A stretch of DNA of 64,000 nucleotides from JAIXWP01 sp041391745 (GCA_041391745.1 JAWKNK010000002.1:124001-188000); one strand, 5' to 3'. Positions 9,594 to 19,243 are shown, counted from the first letter of the stretch. Notes: generated by a model not told the origin, from the letters alone. Numbers and translations: made by a program.

Positions 9594-9612
9594 CACCTTC
9601 AAAATAAAACTT

Positions 9613-9656
9613 GAAAATCCCGCTCTTTGCAATCAAAGAAGCGGGATTTTTTTTTA
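9613..9656 (+). terminator. Intrinsic terminator of gcvP
   Basis: AATCCCGCTCTTTG and its near-complement CAAAGAAGCGGGATT form a strong stem with a short loop, followed by nine T residues. Confidence 0.88.
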
Positions 9657-9703
9657 GTAGAATTTCATGGTAAAAAATTACATTTGAAAAAACCAAATAA
9701 GGA

Positions 9704-12700
9704 ATGTGCAAATCAATTCTACTCGCTTTTTTCATTATTACTTATCTATCTTCATTCACCCAAGTATTGCCCTATAAGCCCACGCCAACTGCCGAAATGC
9801 CCCTTTGGCAGCAGTTGCTCTATAGCGACAATCCCAACTATCAAGAAGTGATAGCGGCTTATGAGGCATACTTTGAAAGTCACGCATTTGAAAAGACCAT
9901 TCACACGCAAAACTTCAAAAGGTGGATAGCTCAAATGAGAAGTTCGGTAGATGCTAACGGCGAAATTGTTCCTCTTCATCCTGAAGAAAGAAATGTTGAT
10001 TTTTCGAATAGAGGAAATGATATCTGGACCTTCGCAGGACCAGAACATCACGTGGACGCAGACGGCTCGATGACCGCTGGTTTCCGTCATGCCAATGTCT
10101 ATTGCCATGACCGCAGCGCTACAAATCCTGACCTACTTTTTGCTGGAACAGAAAGTGGCGGTTTGTATAAAACAACGGATGGCGGACAAAACTGGTTTCA
10201 TGTTACGAAATCACTCATCATTGGTAGTGTTGGCGCTGTGCGCATCAAGCCCGACAACGACAATTTTGTAATCATGAGTGCTGCCAACGATTTGTGGCGC
10301 AGCACAGATGGCGGTGCTACATGGAATGTGATTGGACAGGGATCTTTTGTTTCTCAAAACATTTCTGCATGGGAAATTGAATACAACCCGGACAATACAT
10401 CAATGATATACGCGGCCACCAACCAAGGCCTTTTCAGAAGCTTGGATGACGGTGACACGTGGACAGAAATTTTACCCAACAATACTGAATGCGTAAAAAT
10501 AAAACCGAACGATCATTCGGTTATTTATACCATACATTTTGACACTGCGGTTGGCTATTCACGATTTTATAAAAGCACGGATTACGGCGCCACTTTCACT
10601 CTTTTTGAAAGCGGTTGGTTCGATAGTTCTATGGGAAACATTAATATCGAAGGTGGGCGATTAGCCGTAACAGAAGCAGACCCTAATAGAATTTATGCGC
10701 TATTAGTGGGCTATGAAAACAGCGGCTCTAGTGTAATTACCAATGGATGGGTGGGAACTTGGGTTAGCTATGATGCCGGCGAAACCTGGACATTTCCTCA
10801 CGGTTTAATAGGCACTCCTTATACTTCAGAGCACCCCAATTTGATGAATTTTAGTGCGGATGATGGAACCTACACACAGATACATTACAACACTACCATG
10901 GCTGCGTCGCAGATAGATCCTGACAAAGTACTCATCGGCGGACTCAACCTTTGGGTGAGTCATGATGCTTGCGCCACTTACGAGGGCGTTGGCGGATATA
11001 TTGGCGGCATTCCTTATTTCCATGTGGATCAACAAGAAATTAGAATATATAAAACAGGCGACGATTCAGAAGAAATTTGGATAGGAAATGATGGAGGAAT
11101 TTTACACTCATCTGATTTTATGGAAAATCATGACAACCTCAATCGTGGAATTCAAGCCGTGAACTTGTGGGGATATGACCAAGGTTGGAACGAAGATATC
11201 ATGGTGGGAGGTCGATACCACAACGGAAACATGGCATATCACCAAAATTATCCATCCACCGAATTTCTGGCGCTCGGTGGCGGCGAAGCTCCAACGGGTT
11301 ATGTGAATTATAGCAATCAAAAGAAAACTTATTTCTCAGACATTGGAGGAAAAATATTGCCAGAAACTTTAGATGAAACTCCAACCAATTTTTCTGTTTC
11401 ATTAAGTCCCAATGAAAGCTACTGGAACAATGGGAGCTCGCGCATTATGTTCGACAATAGCTACTTCAACATCGCTTGGTTGGGTAAAGAAAATAAACTC
11501 TATAAATCGAATGACGGTGGAAGTACTTTCCAAGAGGTTTATGCATTTGGTAATAATCCAAACGACGATGTACTCTGGATAGAGCAGAGCTTTTCAAATT
11601 ACGACTACATGTATCTGCACCAAGCCTACGGCAATCAAAGCAAGTTGTGGAGATCTACAGACCACGGAGAATCTTGGAGTGAAATAAATATTCCGCTCAC
11701 GTTGAGAAATATGAATTTCACATTGTCGGCTTCAAATGAAAATGAATTGTGGGTAGCCTACTTCGATGGAGGAAATGGACAAAAAATCTACAAAACAAAT
11801 AACGGCGGTACTAGTTGGGATAACCTTACCACTACTACTTTGAATGGTAAATCCATTTGGGCGATTGCGCACCAATACGGCACAGATGGAGGTGTGTATG
11901 CTGCTACTCGAAATGGAAATGTATATTATAGAAATGCCTCAATGAGCGATTGGTCTGACTACAGCAGTGGACTTCCTGCAAGCAGTGAACCATTGCGAAT
12001 TGTTCCTTTTTATACGGGATCAAAAATAAGATTAGCCACATGGAATCTAGGTGTATGGGAAGCTCCTTTATATGAGCCCTCAGAAATGATTGCGAATTTT
12101 GCAGCTGTCACTTCATCTTATCAGTGTCCTAATGAACCCGTATATTTTGTTGATCATAGTGTTGCTCCAGAAGGCACCACTTACGAGTGGACATTCCCTG
12201 GAGGAACACCTTCATCGAGCATCGAACAAAATCCTGTAGTTTATTACGACAATTATGGCAGTTATTCTGCCTTACTCACCATTACATACCAAGGCAACAC
12301 ATCTACAGAAGTAAAAACAAATTACATCACTATTGAAAGCGCAGCACCAAGTACTATCGAAGAAGATTTTGAGTTGGGCGGATTCCAACAAAACTGGAAT
12401 CGAACTGCAAACTCGCGTTGGACCGTTAATGCAGATGCAAGTGCTTATGGAACCGGATCTTATTCTGCGCATTACGATAATTACTACTACGATGCACAAG
12501 GAACGCCTGATTCGTTTATCACACCCAAATTATTAGGGAATGAAAATACCTACTTGTCCTTTGACGTTGCCTACGCCAGATACGGCGCGGGTTATTCTGA
12601 CACATTGAATGTTGCAATGTCGTGCGATTGTGGGATGACTTGGTCCACAGTATTCCATAGTGGCGGTGAAGAATTAGCCACCTCACCAGATCAAGGTGGA

Positions 12701-13114
12701 TATTTTGTGCCAACTTCTGATCAATGGGAATCTTACGTGATTCCCTTACCATATTGTGAAAACTTCCTTCTGAGGTTTACAGATCTTGGATATTATGGTA
12801 ACACACTTTATGTCGACAACATCAATGTAAGTGTTGAATTTGCGGTCAACGATGTAAGCAATCACTTATCAAACATCATCGCATTTCCAAATCCGACCGC
12901 AGGGGAAATCACACTAGGAATGGGAAGTTTGAATCCGGGTACCGTAAGCATTCAACTATTCGATATTCTGGGAAAAAAGGTGTTTGAAAAAACCGTTTTG
13001 ACGCCAATGGAGATGTACAAATTGGATATATCAGAATATAGCAATGGAACTTATTTGCTTAAGGTTCAAGACAATACAGGTTTGGCACACACAGAGCGAA
13101 TAATAAAAAAGTAG
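9704..13114 (+). CDS. Large T9SS-secreted protein: Asp-box (sialidase/VPS10-like) propeller, PKD domain, jelly-roll, type A sorting domain
   Basis: 1136 residues. Signal peptide residues 1-20. Residues ~100-790 hold at least eight Asp-box-like motifs (for example KTTDGGQNWFHV, RSTDGGATWNVI, KSNDGGSTFQEV, RSTDHGESWSEI, KTNNGGTSWDNL), as in BNR/VPS10 beta-propellers. A PKD-type domain follows (YEWTFPGGTPSSSIEQNPVVYY, ~830-880), then a jelly-roll (~885-1045), and a T9SS type A domain starting IIAFPNPTAGEI and ending TERIIKK. The sialidase catalytic residues were not identified, so no enzyme activity is claimed. It is expected at the cell surface or outside the cell. Confidence 0.8.
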   Translation: MCKSILLAFFIITYLSSFTQVLPYKPTPTAEMPLWQQLLYSDNPNYQEVIAAYEAYFESHAFEKTIHTQNFKRWIAQMRSSVDANGEIVPLHPEERNVDFSNRGNDIWTFAGPEHHVDADGSMTAGFRHANVYCHDRSATNPDLLFAGTESGGLYKTTDGGQNWFHVTKSLIIGSVGAVRIKPDNDNFVIMSAANDLWRSTDGGATWNVIGQGSFVSQNISAWEIEYNPDNTSMIYAATNQGLFRSLDDGDTWTEILPNNTECVKIKPNDHSVIYTIHFDTAVGYSRFYKSTDYGATFTLFESGWFDSSMGNINIEGGRLAVTEADPNRIYALLVGYENSGSSVITNGWVGTWVSYDAGETWTFPHGLIGTPYTSEHPNLMNFSADDGTYTQIHYNTTMAASQIDPDKVLIGGLNLWVSHDACATYEGVGGYIGGIPYFHVDQQEIRIYKTGDDSEEIWIGNDGGILHSSDFMENHDNLNRGIQAVNLWGYDQGWNEDIMVGGRYHNGNMAYHQNYPSTEFLALGGGEAPTGYVNYSNQKKTYFSDIGGKILPETLDETPTNFSVSLSPNESYWNNGSSRIMFDNSYFNIAWLGKENKLYKSNDGGSTFQEVYAFGNNPNDDVLWIEQSFSNYDYMYLHQAYGNQSKLWRSTDHGESWSEINIPLTLRNMNFTLSASNENELWVAYFDGGNGQKIYKTNNGGTSWDNLTTTTLNGKSIWAIAHQYGTDGGVYAATRNGNVYYRNASMSDWSDYSSGLPASSEPLRIVPFYTGSKIRLATWNLGVWEAPLYEPSEMIANFAAVTSSYQCPNEPVYFVDHSVAPEGTTYEWTFPGGTPSSSIEQNPVVYYDNYGSYSALLTITYQGNTSTEVKTNYITIESAAPSTIEEDFELGGFQQNWNRTANSRWTVNADASAYGTGSYSAHYDNYYYDAQGTPDSFITPKLLGNENTYLSFDVAYARYGAGYSDTLNVAMSCDCGMTWSTVFHSGGEELATSPDQGGYFVPTSDQWESYVIPLPYCENFLLRFTDLGYYGNTLYVDNINVSVEFAVNDVSNHLSNIIAFPNPTAGEITLGMGSLNPGTVSIQLFDILGKKVFEKTVLTPMEMYKLDISEYSNGTYLLKVQDNTGLAHTERIIKK

Positions 13115-13202
13115 GATTTCCGTTTGCCGATTTTTACTCAAAAAATTGGTGAAAATCTGCCAATCCTATAAAACTCTGAAAAATCGAATCATAAAAAATC
13201 GA

Positions 13203-13224
13203 AACTACCTAGTTCTAGGTAGTT
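13203..13224. promoter_or_regulatory. Perfect 10-bp inverted repeat upstream of an XRE regulator
   Basis: Arm AACTACCTAG (13203-13212), spacer TT, then the exact complement (13215-13224). It lies 93 bases before the regulator gene at 13317 and 27 bases upstream of its candidate -33 element. It could be an operator for that regulator, or a weak terminator for the upstream gene, although only a short T-run follows. Confidence 0.5.
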
Positions 13225-13250
13225 CTTTTGCGTTGATAATGAGCGAGTTA

Positions 13251-13282
13251 TTGTTTTTTGAGTAAAGAGCAAAGTATCTTCG
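13251..13282 (+). promoter_or_regulatory. Candidate promoter of the XRE regulator
   Basis: TTG at 13251-13253, 21 bases, TATCTTCG at 13275-13282 (consensus TAnnTTTG with one change). The leader to the ATG would be about 25-30 bases. Confidence 0.5.
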
Positions 13283-13316
13283 TGGTCTATCTCCAAATCA
13301 TTTATAAGACCACGAT

Positions 13317-13565
13317 ATGATTATGAACTCTGTTAAGTATTGTGCGGAAGAAATTCATGTAAGAATTAAGAGCATACGCACATCTCATGGATTTTCTCAA
13401 GACTATGTTGCTCGAAAAATTGGTATTTCTCAAAATGCATACAGTCGATTAGAATTAGGAGTTTCTAAGCTTTCTATCGATAGAATGTTAAAGATTGCTT
13501 TCATACTCGGAGTGTCTCCAATTGAACTTTTGAAGCCTACTCCGCCCGCAGCCTTAGCATCATAG
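13317..13565 (+). CDS. Small XRE-family helix-turn-helix regulator
   Basis: 82 residues (or 80 from the ATG at 13323). A single HTH_3 domain spans residues ~12-68: IKSIRTSHGFSQDYVARKIGISQNAYSRLELGVSKLSIDRMLKIAFILGVSPIELL. No effector domain and no toxin partner are next to it. A perfect inverted repeat lies upstream, compatible with autoregulation. lysS starts 35 bases downstream on the same strand, with its own -7-like sequence. Confidence 0.8.
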   Translation: MIMNSVKYCAEEIHVRIKSIRTSHGFSQDYVARKIGISQNAYSRLELGVSKLSIDRMLKIAFILGVSPIELLKPTPPAALAS

Positions 13566-13600
13566 GTACATTCAGGGCGGGAAATGATTATTTTCGCGCC

Positions 13601-15310
13601 ATGATTCAGAATTTATCAGACGAAGAAATTGTAAGAAGAAACGCACTTACGAAGTTGCGTGAAAAAGGTATTGAACCCTTCCCTGCTGCGGAATATGTGG
13701 TATCAGACTACTCTAAAGACATCCTTGAAAACTATCAAGAAGGAAAGGAAGTCGTAGTGGCTGGTCGCCTAATGAACATGCGCGTGATGGGGAAAGCTTC
13801 ATTTGCAGACTTACATGATTCAAAGGGTAAAATTCAAATCTATATCGCTTCAGACAATATCTGTCCAGGAGAGGATAAATCATTGTACAATGATGTTGTA
13901 AAACACTTGCTTCACTTTGGTGATTTCATTGGTGTGAAGGGTACTTTGTTTACCACTCGCATGGGTGAGATTTCCATTCAAGTGAGTGAGATTACTGTGC
14001 TTGCAAAATCACTAAAGCCGCTTCCGGTTGTTAAAACAGACAAAGAAGGAAATGTGCACGACGCATTTACCGATCCTGAGTTGCGCTACCGCATGCGCTA
14101 TGTCGATTTGGTAGTCAACGACAAGGTAAAAGAAACCTTTATTACGCGCACCAAGATTGTGAATGCCATGCGCGACTTCTTTAATGGCTATGGTTATTTA
14201 GAAGTAGATACTCCTGTTTTGCAAGCCATTCCTGGGGGTGCATCAGCTCGTCCATTTATAACGCATCACAATGCATTGGACGTTCCGATGTACTTGAGAA
14301 TTGCCAACGAGCTTTATTTAAAGCGCCTAATCGTAGGAGGTTTTGAAGGAGTTTATGAGTTCAGCCGCAATTTCAGAAATGAAGGTATGGACCGCACCCA
14401 CAATCCTGAATTTACTGTAATGGAAATCTACGTAGCATATAAAGACTACAATTGGATGATGGACTTTACAGAGAAAATGTTGGAACATACAGCTATGAAG
14501 GCGTTGGGAACAACATCTGTACAATTCGGTGATAAGGTAATTGAGTTTAAAGCTCCATTCCGTCGTGTTTCTATGACGGATGCCATCAAAGAATATACTG
14601 GTTTCGATATAACAGGAAAATCGGAAAAAGAACTTTTTGATTTTGCAAAATCTATCGGACTTGATGTAAACGAAACGATGGGTAAAGGAAAACTCATTGA
14701 CGAGATTTTTGGTGAAAAGTGTGAGGGCAATTTTATTCAGCCCACATTCATCACAGACTATCCTGTGGAGATGTCGCCGCTGTGTAAGCGCCACCGCACG
14801 AATCCAGAGTTGACAGAGCGATTTGAATTAATGATCAACGGAAAAGAATTGGCGAATGCTTATTCTGAATTGAATGATCCAATTGATCAACGTGGACGTT
14901 TTGAAGAACAAATGAAACTTCAAGAAAGAGGAGATGATGAAGCGATGTTTATCGATCAAGACTTCTTGAGAGCACTTGAATATGGAATGCCTCCAACATC
15001 CGGAATGGGTATCGGTATTGATCGTTTGGTAATGTTGCTTACCAACAATGCCACCATTCAAGAGGTGTTATTCTTCCCTCAAATGCGTCCAGAAAAGTTT
15101 AGTACCGGACCAGATTTAAAAGCTTACGAAGCTGCAGGCATTGCGCCTGAATGGGTTGAGCACGTAGTAAAGGCGGGTTTTGACACCATCGAGAAATTAA
15201 AATCGGCTAAGCCCACTGCTGTGCATCAGACGCTTAATGGTTACCGCAAAAAGAACAAACTCGATATTCCAGCCATGCAGCTCAGCGACATCGAGGGTTG
15301 GAAACTTTAA
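13601..15310 (+). CDS. lysS: Lysyl-tRNA synthetase, class II
   Basis: 569 residues. The N-terminal OB-fold anticodon-binding domain spans ~55-150 (VVVAGRLMNMRVMGKASFADLHD). The class II core carries motif 1 (ETFITRTKIVNAMRDFF...YLEVDTPVL), motif 2 (FRNEGMDRTHNPEFTVMEIY) and motif 3 (GMGIGIDRLVMLL). A C-terminal extension of about 65 residues after the core resembles the extra helical tail of Bacteroidota enzymes. It charges tRNA-Lys in the cytoplasm. A TATTTTCG box at 13589-13596 abuts the ATG, so transcription might begin at or next to the start codon. Confidence 0.96.
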   Translation: MIQNLSDEEIVRRNALTKLREKGIEPFPAAEYVVSDYSKDILENYQEGKEVVVAGRLMNMRVMGKASFADLHDSKGKIQIYIASDNICPGEDKSLYNDVVKHLLHFGDFIGVKGTLFTTRMGEISIQVSEITVLAKSLKPLPVVKTDKEGNVHDAFTDPELRYRMRYVDLVVNDKVKETFITRTKIVNAMRDFFNGYGYLEVDTPVLQAIPGGASARPFITHHNALDVPMYLRIANELYLKRLIVGGFEGVYEFSRNFRNEGMDRTHNPEFTVMEIYVAYKDYNWMMDFTEKMLEHTAMKALGTTSVQFGDKVIEFKAPFRRVSMTDAIKEYTGFDITGKSEKELFDFAKSIGLDVNETMGKGKLIDEIFGEKCEGNFIQPTFITDYPVEMSPLCKRHRTNPELTERFELMINGKELANAYSELNDPIDQRGRFEEQMKLQERGDDEAMFIDQDFLRALEYGMPPTSGMGIGIDRLVMLLTNNATIQEVLFFPQMRPEKFSTGPDLKAYEAAGIAPEWVEHVVKAGFDTIEKLKSAKPTAVHQTLNGYRKKNKLDIPAMQLSDIEGWKL

Positions 15311-15389
15311 GTATAAAATAATATTCATTGTTCTGATCGTTTAAAGTTTTTCATACATTGCTGATGTGAAACTTTGAACCTTCAGAAAA

Positions 15390-18068
15390 ATGAAAAAACT
15401 CTTACTTTTCTCTTTATTGTGTTTGTTCACTTCGATTGCAAACGCACAAGTGTATACTGGTAATATCACGCTGTCTTCGCAAGAAGACGTTGATAATTTC
15501 AGCACCAACTATCCTGGAATCACCTATGTTGATGGTACATTGTATGTAGGTGGTATTTCTATTGTGAACATATCGCCGCTTTCACAATTGGAGGGAGCAC
15601 ATGAATTAAGCATTCAAGTTGACGATTTTTCAGGGTGGATTCCTAGTTCGGTAGACCATTTAAGCCTTACGATTTCCACCTCTACATTTACAAATTATCC
15701 TTCAAGCATTACTCTGTTCACAAGCTCATTGTCGAATTTAGAAGGACTGTCAATGTCATTGTCAATGTTTGACGAATTATATGCGGGTTCAATTTCAATA
15801 CTCGAAGCATTAGAATCTTGTACCTCTTTGAGCTATGGCGCTGGAATGGGACCCGGCACAACTCTGAATGTTACTATTCCAAACCTAGCCAGTGTTAGTG
15901 ACATATTTACTACGCTATCAGATACAGGAGTATATTTGCACCTTCCTTCATTAACCAGCTTAATTTCCATGAATGCTTTGGGTGATGGAATATCAACTGT
16001 AGGTGCTCCTTGTACTCCAATAATGCCATCGCTTTCACATATCGATAATATTATTATTGATCAAGATGCACTTGGTGGATTTGAAGGTCTATCCAATCTT
16101 ACCAGTTGCAACAATTTTCACTTCAATGGGTTCGCCATTCAATTTGGTGGACTATCCAATCTCACCACAGTAAATAATGGATTTTACATCAGCAGATGTG
16201 AATCATTTGCAGGATTGAATTCTTTGGAATCAATAGGTAGCTTAGAAATTATGTTTCCTGCATTTAATGACTTTTCTGAGTTAATCAGCATTCAGCAGAT
16301 AGACTCCCTTGTGTTGGGAACAGAATGGGCTTCGAACCCATTCCTGACTTCTTTGAATGGAATAGACAACATCACTTTAAATAGCTACCTATCGATTATT
16401 GGATTCTCTGATTTGAGCTTATGCAATGTGCCCAGTGTTTGTAATTTCTTGAGCACCGCTACAACCGAGATGTATTCCATTGCAGGAAATGCACTTGGAT
16501 GCGGAAGTGCTGAAGAAATTATTACTGTTTGTAATCCCGAAAACTCCTTTGTTTACGGATCCGTTTACTTAGATGCGAATTGTAATTCCGTAATGGATGA
16601 AATGGAAAATCCTAGTAGTTATCAATTGCTAGAACCAATCTCCGGTGCTACCATTTACTATAGCCAAAATAATTTCTTAGTTGTGGCACCTCCTGCCACT
16701 GCCTTAGTTCTCACACCTCTTAATAATTTAGAGATTTATGATTTACCTCAATCGCTAAGTGTTACTACACCAACATTTGGTGGTGGGTTGTATAATGCGA
16801 ATGTTCCCATTTGCTCATCATACAACCTTCCAGATTTGGAAGTATCTATAGCCAACAATATACCACCTGTAATCGGTCAATTAAACTCCTATCACTTGAT
16901 AGTGACCAATCAAGGAACAGAGCCCGCTGAATTCACTCCATATCTATCTGTTATCACCCCCGAAGCAGCATCAGACTACATTATCTCAGCAGATGGCGTT
17001 TTTGATTCTGGAGTAATCACTTGGCCAAATATGACGGTGAGTCCAGGCCAACAAATAATGCTACTTTTCCAAATTCAAATAACATCTGAACCTTCCTATA
17101 CGGGAACATCATTTTCAATTCAAGGATCCGCTCAAGTAACTTCTGCTACGGCTGATTATGATGAGACAAACAACACTTACAACCTCGATGAGGTTATTGT
17201 TGCAGCTTATGATCCAAACGATAAGGTTGTAAACATCACTGCTGTGAATGCTGAAGAAATCGGAAACGATGCCCTTGATCTAGTTTACCGTGTACGCTTC
17301 CAAAACACAGGAACTGCTGAGGCGATAAACGTGCGTTTGGAAGATCTTTTGGAAGAGGATATTGATCCAACTTCGTTTCATTTCATCTCATCATCACATG
17401 ACATGGAATATTCCATCGATGACCAGCTTGTAATTTTTTTCTTCAACAACATTATGCTTCCCGCAGAAGAAGTTGATCCAGAAGGAAGTATTGGAGCTGT
17501 GTTTTTCAAAGTAAGAACCAATGGTAACCACGATGTAAATACCACCATCGACAACTTTGTAGACATCTACTTCGACTTCAATGATCCTATTACTACCAAC
17601 ACGGCAACCACGGAGTTTTATGTATGTCCGATCACTTCGTTAGAATTAGATAATGGTGTGCTTACTGCGTCTGGAACCTTTACACAATTTGAATGGTACC
17701 TCAATGGTGAACTTTTGGAAAATGAAAATGGAAACACCCTTGCAGTGAATGCCGAAGGAACCTATCAAGTCATGGCATCCGGCTACTACGACTGTAGCTC
17801 TGAAGCAAACATCACAATTGTAGGTATTGATGAATGGAGTAAAAATGCCGTTGCGCTTTGGCCAAATCCAGCTCAAGATAATTTCACATTAAAAATAGGT
17901 TCTGATTTATTGGGAGCAGATTGGAAAGTAATCGATGTAGCTGGTAAAACAGTGATGCAGTTTAAAACAAACACTACCCAGCAAAACATCAACATCAGTC
18001 ATCTAGCACCGGGAGTGTATACCGTAGTGGCAAATAATGGAGTTAGAACGAGTGTGATTATTAATTAG
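15390..18068 (+). CDS. T9SS-secreted protein with leucine-rich-like N-terminus and DUF7619-type domain
   Basis: 892 residues. Signal peptide ends SIANAQ (~residue 20). Residues ~25-370 are repetitive short strands with L/I spacing (ISPLSQLEGAHELSI, FAGLNSLESIGSLEI, LTSLNGIDNITL), resembling receptor-L or LRR-like folds. A beta domain follows near 390-470, then DUF11-like DLEVSIANNIPPVIGQLNSY. The segment AAYDPNDKVVNIT...LVYRVRFQNTGTAEA...VRLEDLL is the DUF7619 pattern. The C-terminus is a type A sorting domain (AVALWPNPAQDNFTLKI). A surface-adhesin role is inferred only. Confidence 0.75.
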   Translation: MKKLLLFSLLCLFTSIANAQVYTGNITLSSQEDVDNFSTNYPGITYVDGTLYVGGISIVNISPLSQLEGAHELSIQVDDFSGWIPSSVDHLSLTISTSTFTNYPSSITLFTSSLSNLEGLSMSLSMFDELYAGSISILEALESCTSLSYGAGMGPGTTLNVTIPNLASVSDIFTTLSDTGVYLHLPSLTSLISMNALGDGISTVGAPCTPIMPSLSHIDNIIIDQDALGGFEGLSNLTSCNNFHFNGFAIQFGGLSNLTTVNNGFYISRCESFAGLNSLESIGSLEIMFPAFNDFSELISIQQIDSLVLGTEWASNPFLTSLNGIDNITLNSYLSIIGFSDLSLCNVPSVCNFLSTATTEMYSIAGNALGCGSAEEIITVCNPENSFVYGSVYLDANCNSVMDEMENPSSYQLLEPISGATIYYSQNNFLVVAPPATALVLTPLNNLEIYDLPQSLSVTTPTFGGGLYNANVPICSSYNLPDLEVSIANNIPPVIGQLNSYHLIVTNQGTEPAEFTPYLSVITPEAASDYIISADGVFDSGVITWPNMTVSPGQQIMLLFQIQITSEPSYTGTSFSIQGSAQVTSATADYDETNNTYNLDEVIVAAYDPNDKVVNITAVNAEEIGNDALDLVYRVRFQNTGTAEAINVRLEDLLEEDIDPTSFHFISSSHDMEYSIDDQLVIFFFNNIMLPAEEVDPEGSIGAVFFKVRTNGNHDVNTTIDNFVDIYFDFNDPITTNTATTEFYVCPITSLELDNGVLTASGTFTQFEWYLNGELLENENGNTLAVNAEGTYQVMASGYYDCSSEANITIVGIDEWSKNAVALWPNPAQDNFTLKIGSDLLGADWKVIDVAGKTVMQFKTNTTQQNINISHLAPGVYTVVANNGVRTSVIIN

Positions 18069-18149
18069 CCATTTCCTTGTTAAATATTAGTTACATTCGG
18101 CATGGCTTTTGAGAAACGCCACACTTTTAATTCCAAAAATTTACACACT

Positions 18150-18593
18150 ATGAAAAAAATTTTGACCCTCGTTGCATTCGTTGCACTGGCATCTTCTGCT
18201 TTTAGCCAGTACAAAATCGTAACTGTTGTAGAATCTATTGTTCCAGGTGGACTCGGACGTTCTAGAATGGTTGAAACAGTTAGCGAAGTAGACTACAATG
18301 CTTTTACTACTGAGAGAACAGATGGAAAGGACAGCAAGCAAAAAGATGTTGATCGCGGCGACATCAAAATTTCTGGATTCAAAGAAACAAAGTTGCTCAA
18401 CTTCTTCAGTATGGTGGGTATCAATTTCCAGAACATTGCATCAAATGACGCTGTGGTGGTTTCTAAATTAAATGAAATGGATGCTCAAGGTTACGAGTTG
18501 ATTCACGTAGCGAGCGGAGTAGAAAGTGATGCTGGTAAGGATGATGGCAACGGACTTTTCATTACTCGTTTCTATTTCAAGAAGAAAAGTTAA
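18150..18593 (+). CDS. Small exported protein, DUF4177-like
   Basis: The start at 18150 is chosen because it gives a clean signal peptide (MKKILTLVAFVALASSAFSQ); an in-frame ATG at 18102 would bury it behind 16 polar residues. The mature part is ~128 residues. Its end (LNEMDAQGYELIHVASGVESD...LFITRFYFKKK) resembles the G-W/Y-E-L fold of DUF4177 proteins. A TACATTCG box sits at 18092-18099. Function unknown; periplasmic or surface location is inferred. Confidence 0.6.
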   Translation: MKKILTLVAFVALASSAFSQYKIVTVVESIVPGGLGRSRMVETVSEVDYNAFTTERTDGKDSKQKDVDRGDIKISGFKETKLLNFFSMVGINFQNIASNDAVVVSKLNEMDAQGYELIHVASGVESDAGKDDGNGLFITRFYFKKKS

Positions 18594-18626
18594 TTTTTAC
18601 TGATTATCAGACAAGTACAAATAGTA

Positions 18627-18660
18627 TTTGCCTTGAGCATATAAATATTCGTATATTTGC
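18627..18660 (+). promoter_or_regulatory. Consensus promoter in the rimP leader region
   Basis: TTTG at 18627-18630, 21 bases, TATATTTGC at 18652-18660, a full match to the Bacteroidota consensus. Transcription would begin near 18667 and meet a terminator hairpin only about 25 bases later. Confidence 0.65.
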
Positions 18661-18689
18661 ATCGCTTTAGGCACTGAAATATCAAAGTG

Positions 18690-18716
18690 AGAGGGGTCAA
18701 AGCCCCTCTTTTTTTT
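18690..18716 (+). terminator. Intrinsic terminator or attenuator before rimP
   Basis: AGAGGGG (18690-18696), a six-base loop, CCCCTCT (18703-18709), then eight T residues. It sits between a strong upstream promoter and rimP. It may end the gene at 18150-18593, or attenuate transcription into rimP-nusA-infB. Confidence 0.8.
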
Positions 18717-18726
18717 GCATAAAATT

Positions 18727-18734
18727 TAACTTTG
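18727..18734 (+). promoter_or_regulatory. Candidate second -7 element for rimP
   Basis: TAACTTTG matches TAnnTTTG and lies 31 bases before the rimP ATG, but no TTG is found at the right distance upstream, so this is weak. Confidence 0.3.
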
Positions 18735-18764
18735 GTATTGATTTTCAGCATTTTAGTTTGAAAC

Positions 18765-19232
18765 ATGATCACTCAAGAGCAGATAAAAAACCTGGTAGAA
18801 GAAAAGATTGCGGATACGGATATTTTCATTGTAGAAATCAATGTAAAGCCAGGCAATAAGATTGAGATTTTCATAGACAAAGACAGCGGCCTTGCTCTTG
18901 AAGACTGCCTAAAAGTGAGTCGCCATGTGGAAGGAAGCCTCGACAGAGAAGTAGAAGACTTCGCCCTTGATGTTTCATCGCCAGGAGTAGGTCGACCATT
19001 GAAGTTAAAGCGTCAATACCTCAAGAATGTTGGTCGCAACGTGGAAGTGAAAATGGTAGATGGCACTTTGATGGAAGGCGTGATGATGGCTGCAGATGAC
19101 GATAAAATTGTAGTGCAAACCCGCACCAAAGAAGAGGTAGAGGGTAAAAAAGGAAAAAAATGGGTGGAACGTGAAAACGAAATTCCATTCGAGAATATAT
19201 CAGAAACAAAAATTGTAATTAGCTTCAAATAA
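18765..19232 (+). CDS. rimP: Ribosome maturation factor RimP
   Basis: 155 residues, the normal size. Contains the RimP hallmarks IEIFIDKDSGLALEDCLKVSRHVEGSLD and YALDVSSPGVGRPLK-type sequence (here FALDVSSPGVGRPLK). The C-terminal SH3-like domain carries a charged insert (KEEVEGKKGKKWVEREN). It acts in 30S subunit assembly. First gene of rimP-nusA-infB; nusA starts 11 bases after its stop. Confidence 0.95.
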   Translation: MITQEQIKNLVEEKIADTDIFIVEINVKPGNKIEIFIDKDSGLALEDCLKVSRHVEGSLDREVEDFALDVSSPGVGRPLKLKRQYLKNVGRNVEVKMVDGTLMEGVMMAADDDKIVVQTRTKEEVEGKKGKKWVERENEIPFENISETKIVISFK

Positions 19233-19243
19233 ATCATTGAAAA

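Noticed and set aside
9704..13114. Active sialidase
   Set aside because: Asp-box motifs are structural and occur in many propellers; the catalytic Arg triad, Tyr and Asp were not found.
13317..13565. Antitoxin of a toxin-antitoxin pair
   Set aside because: The neighbours are a T9SS gene and lysS; no small toxin gene lies on either side.
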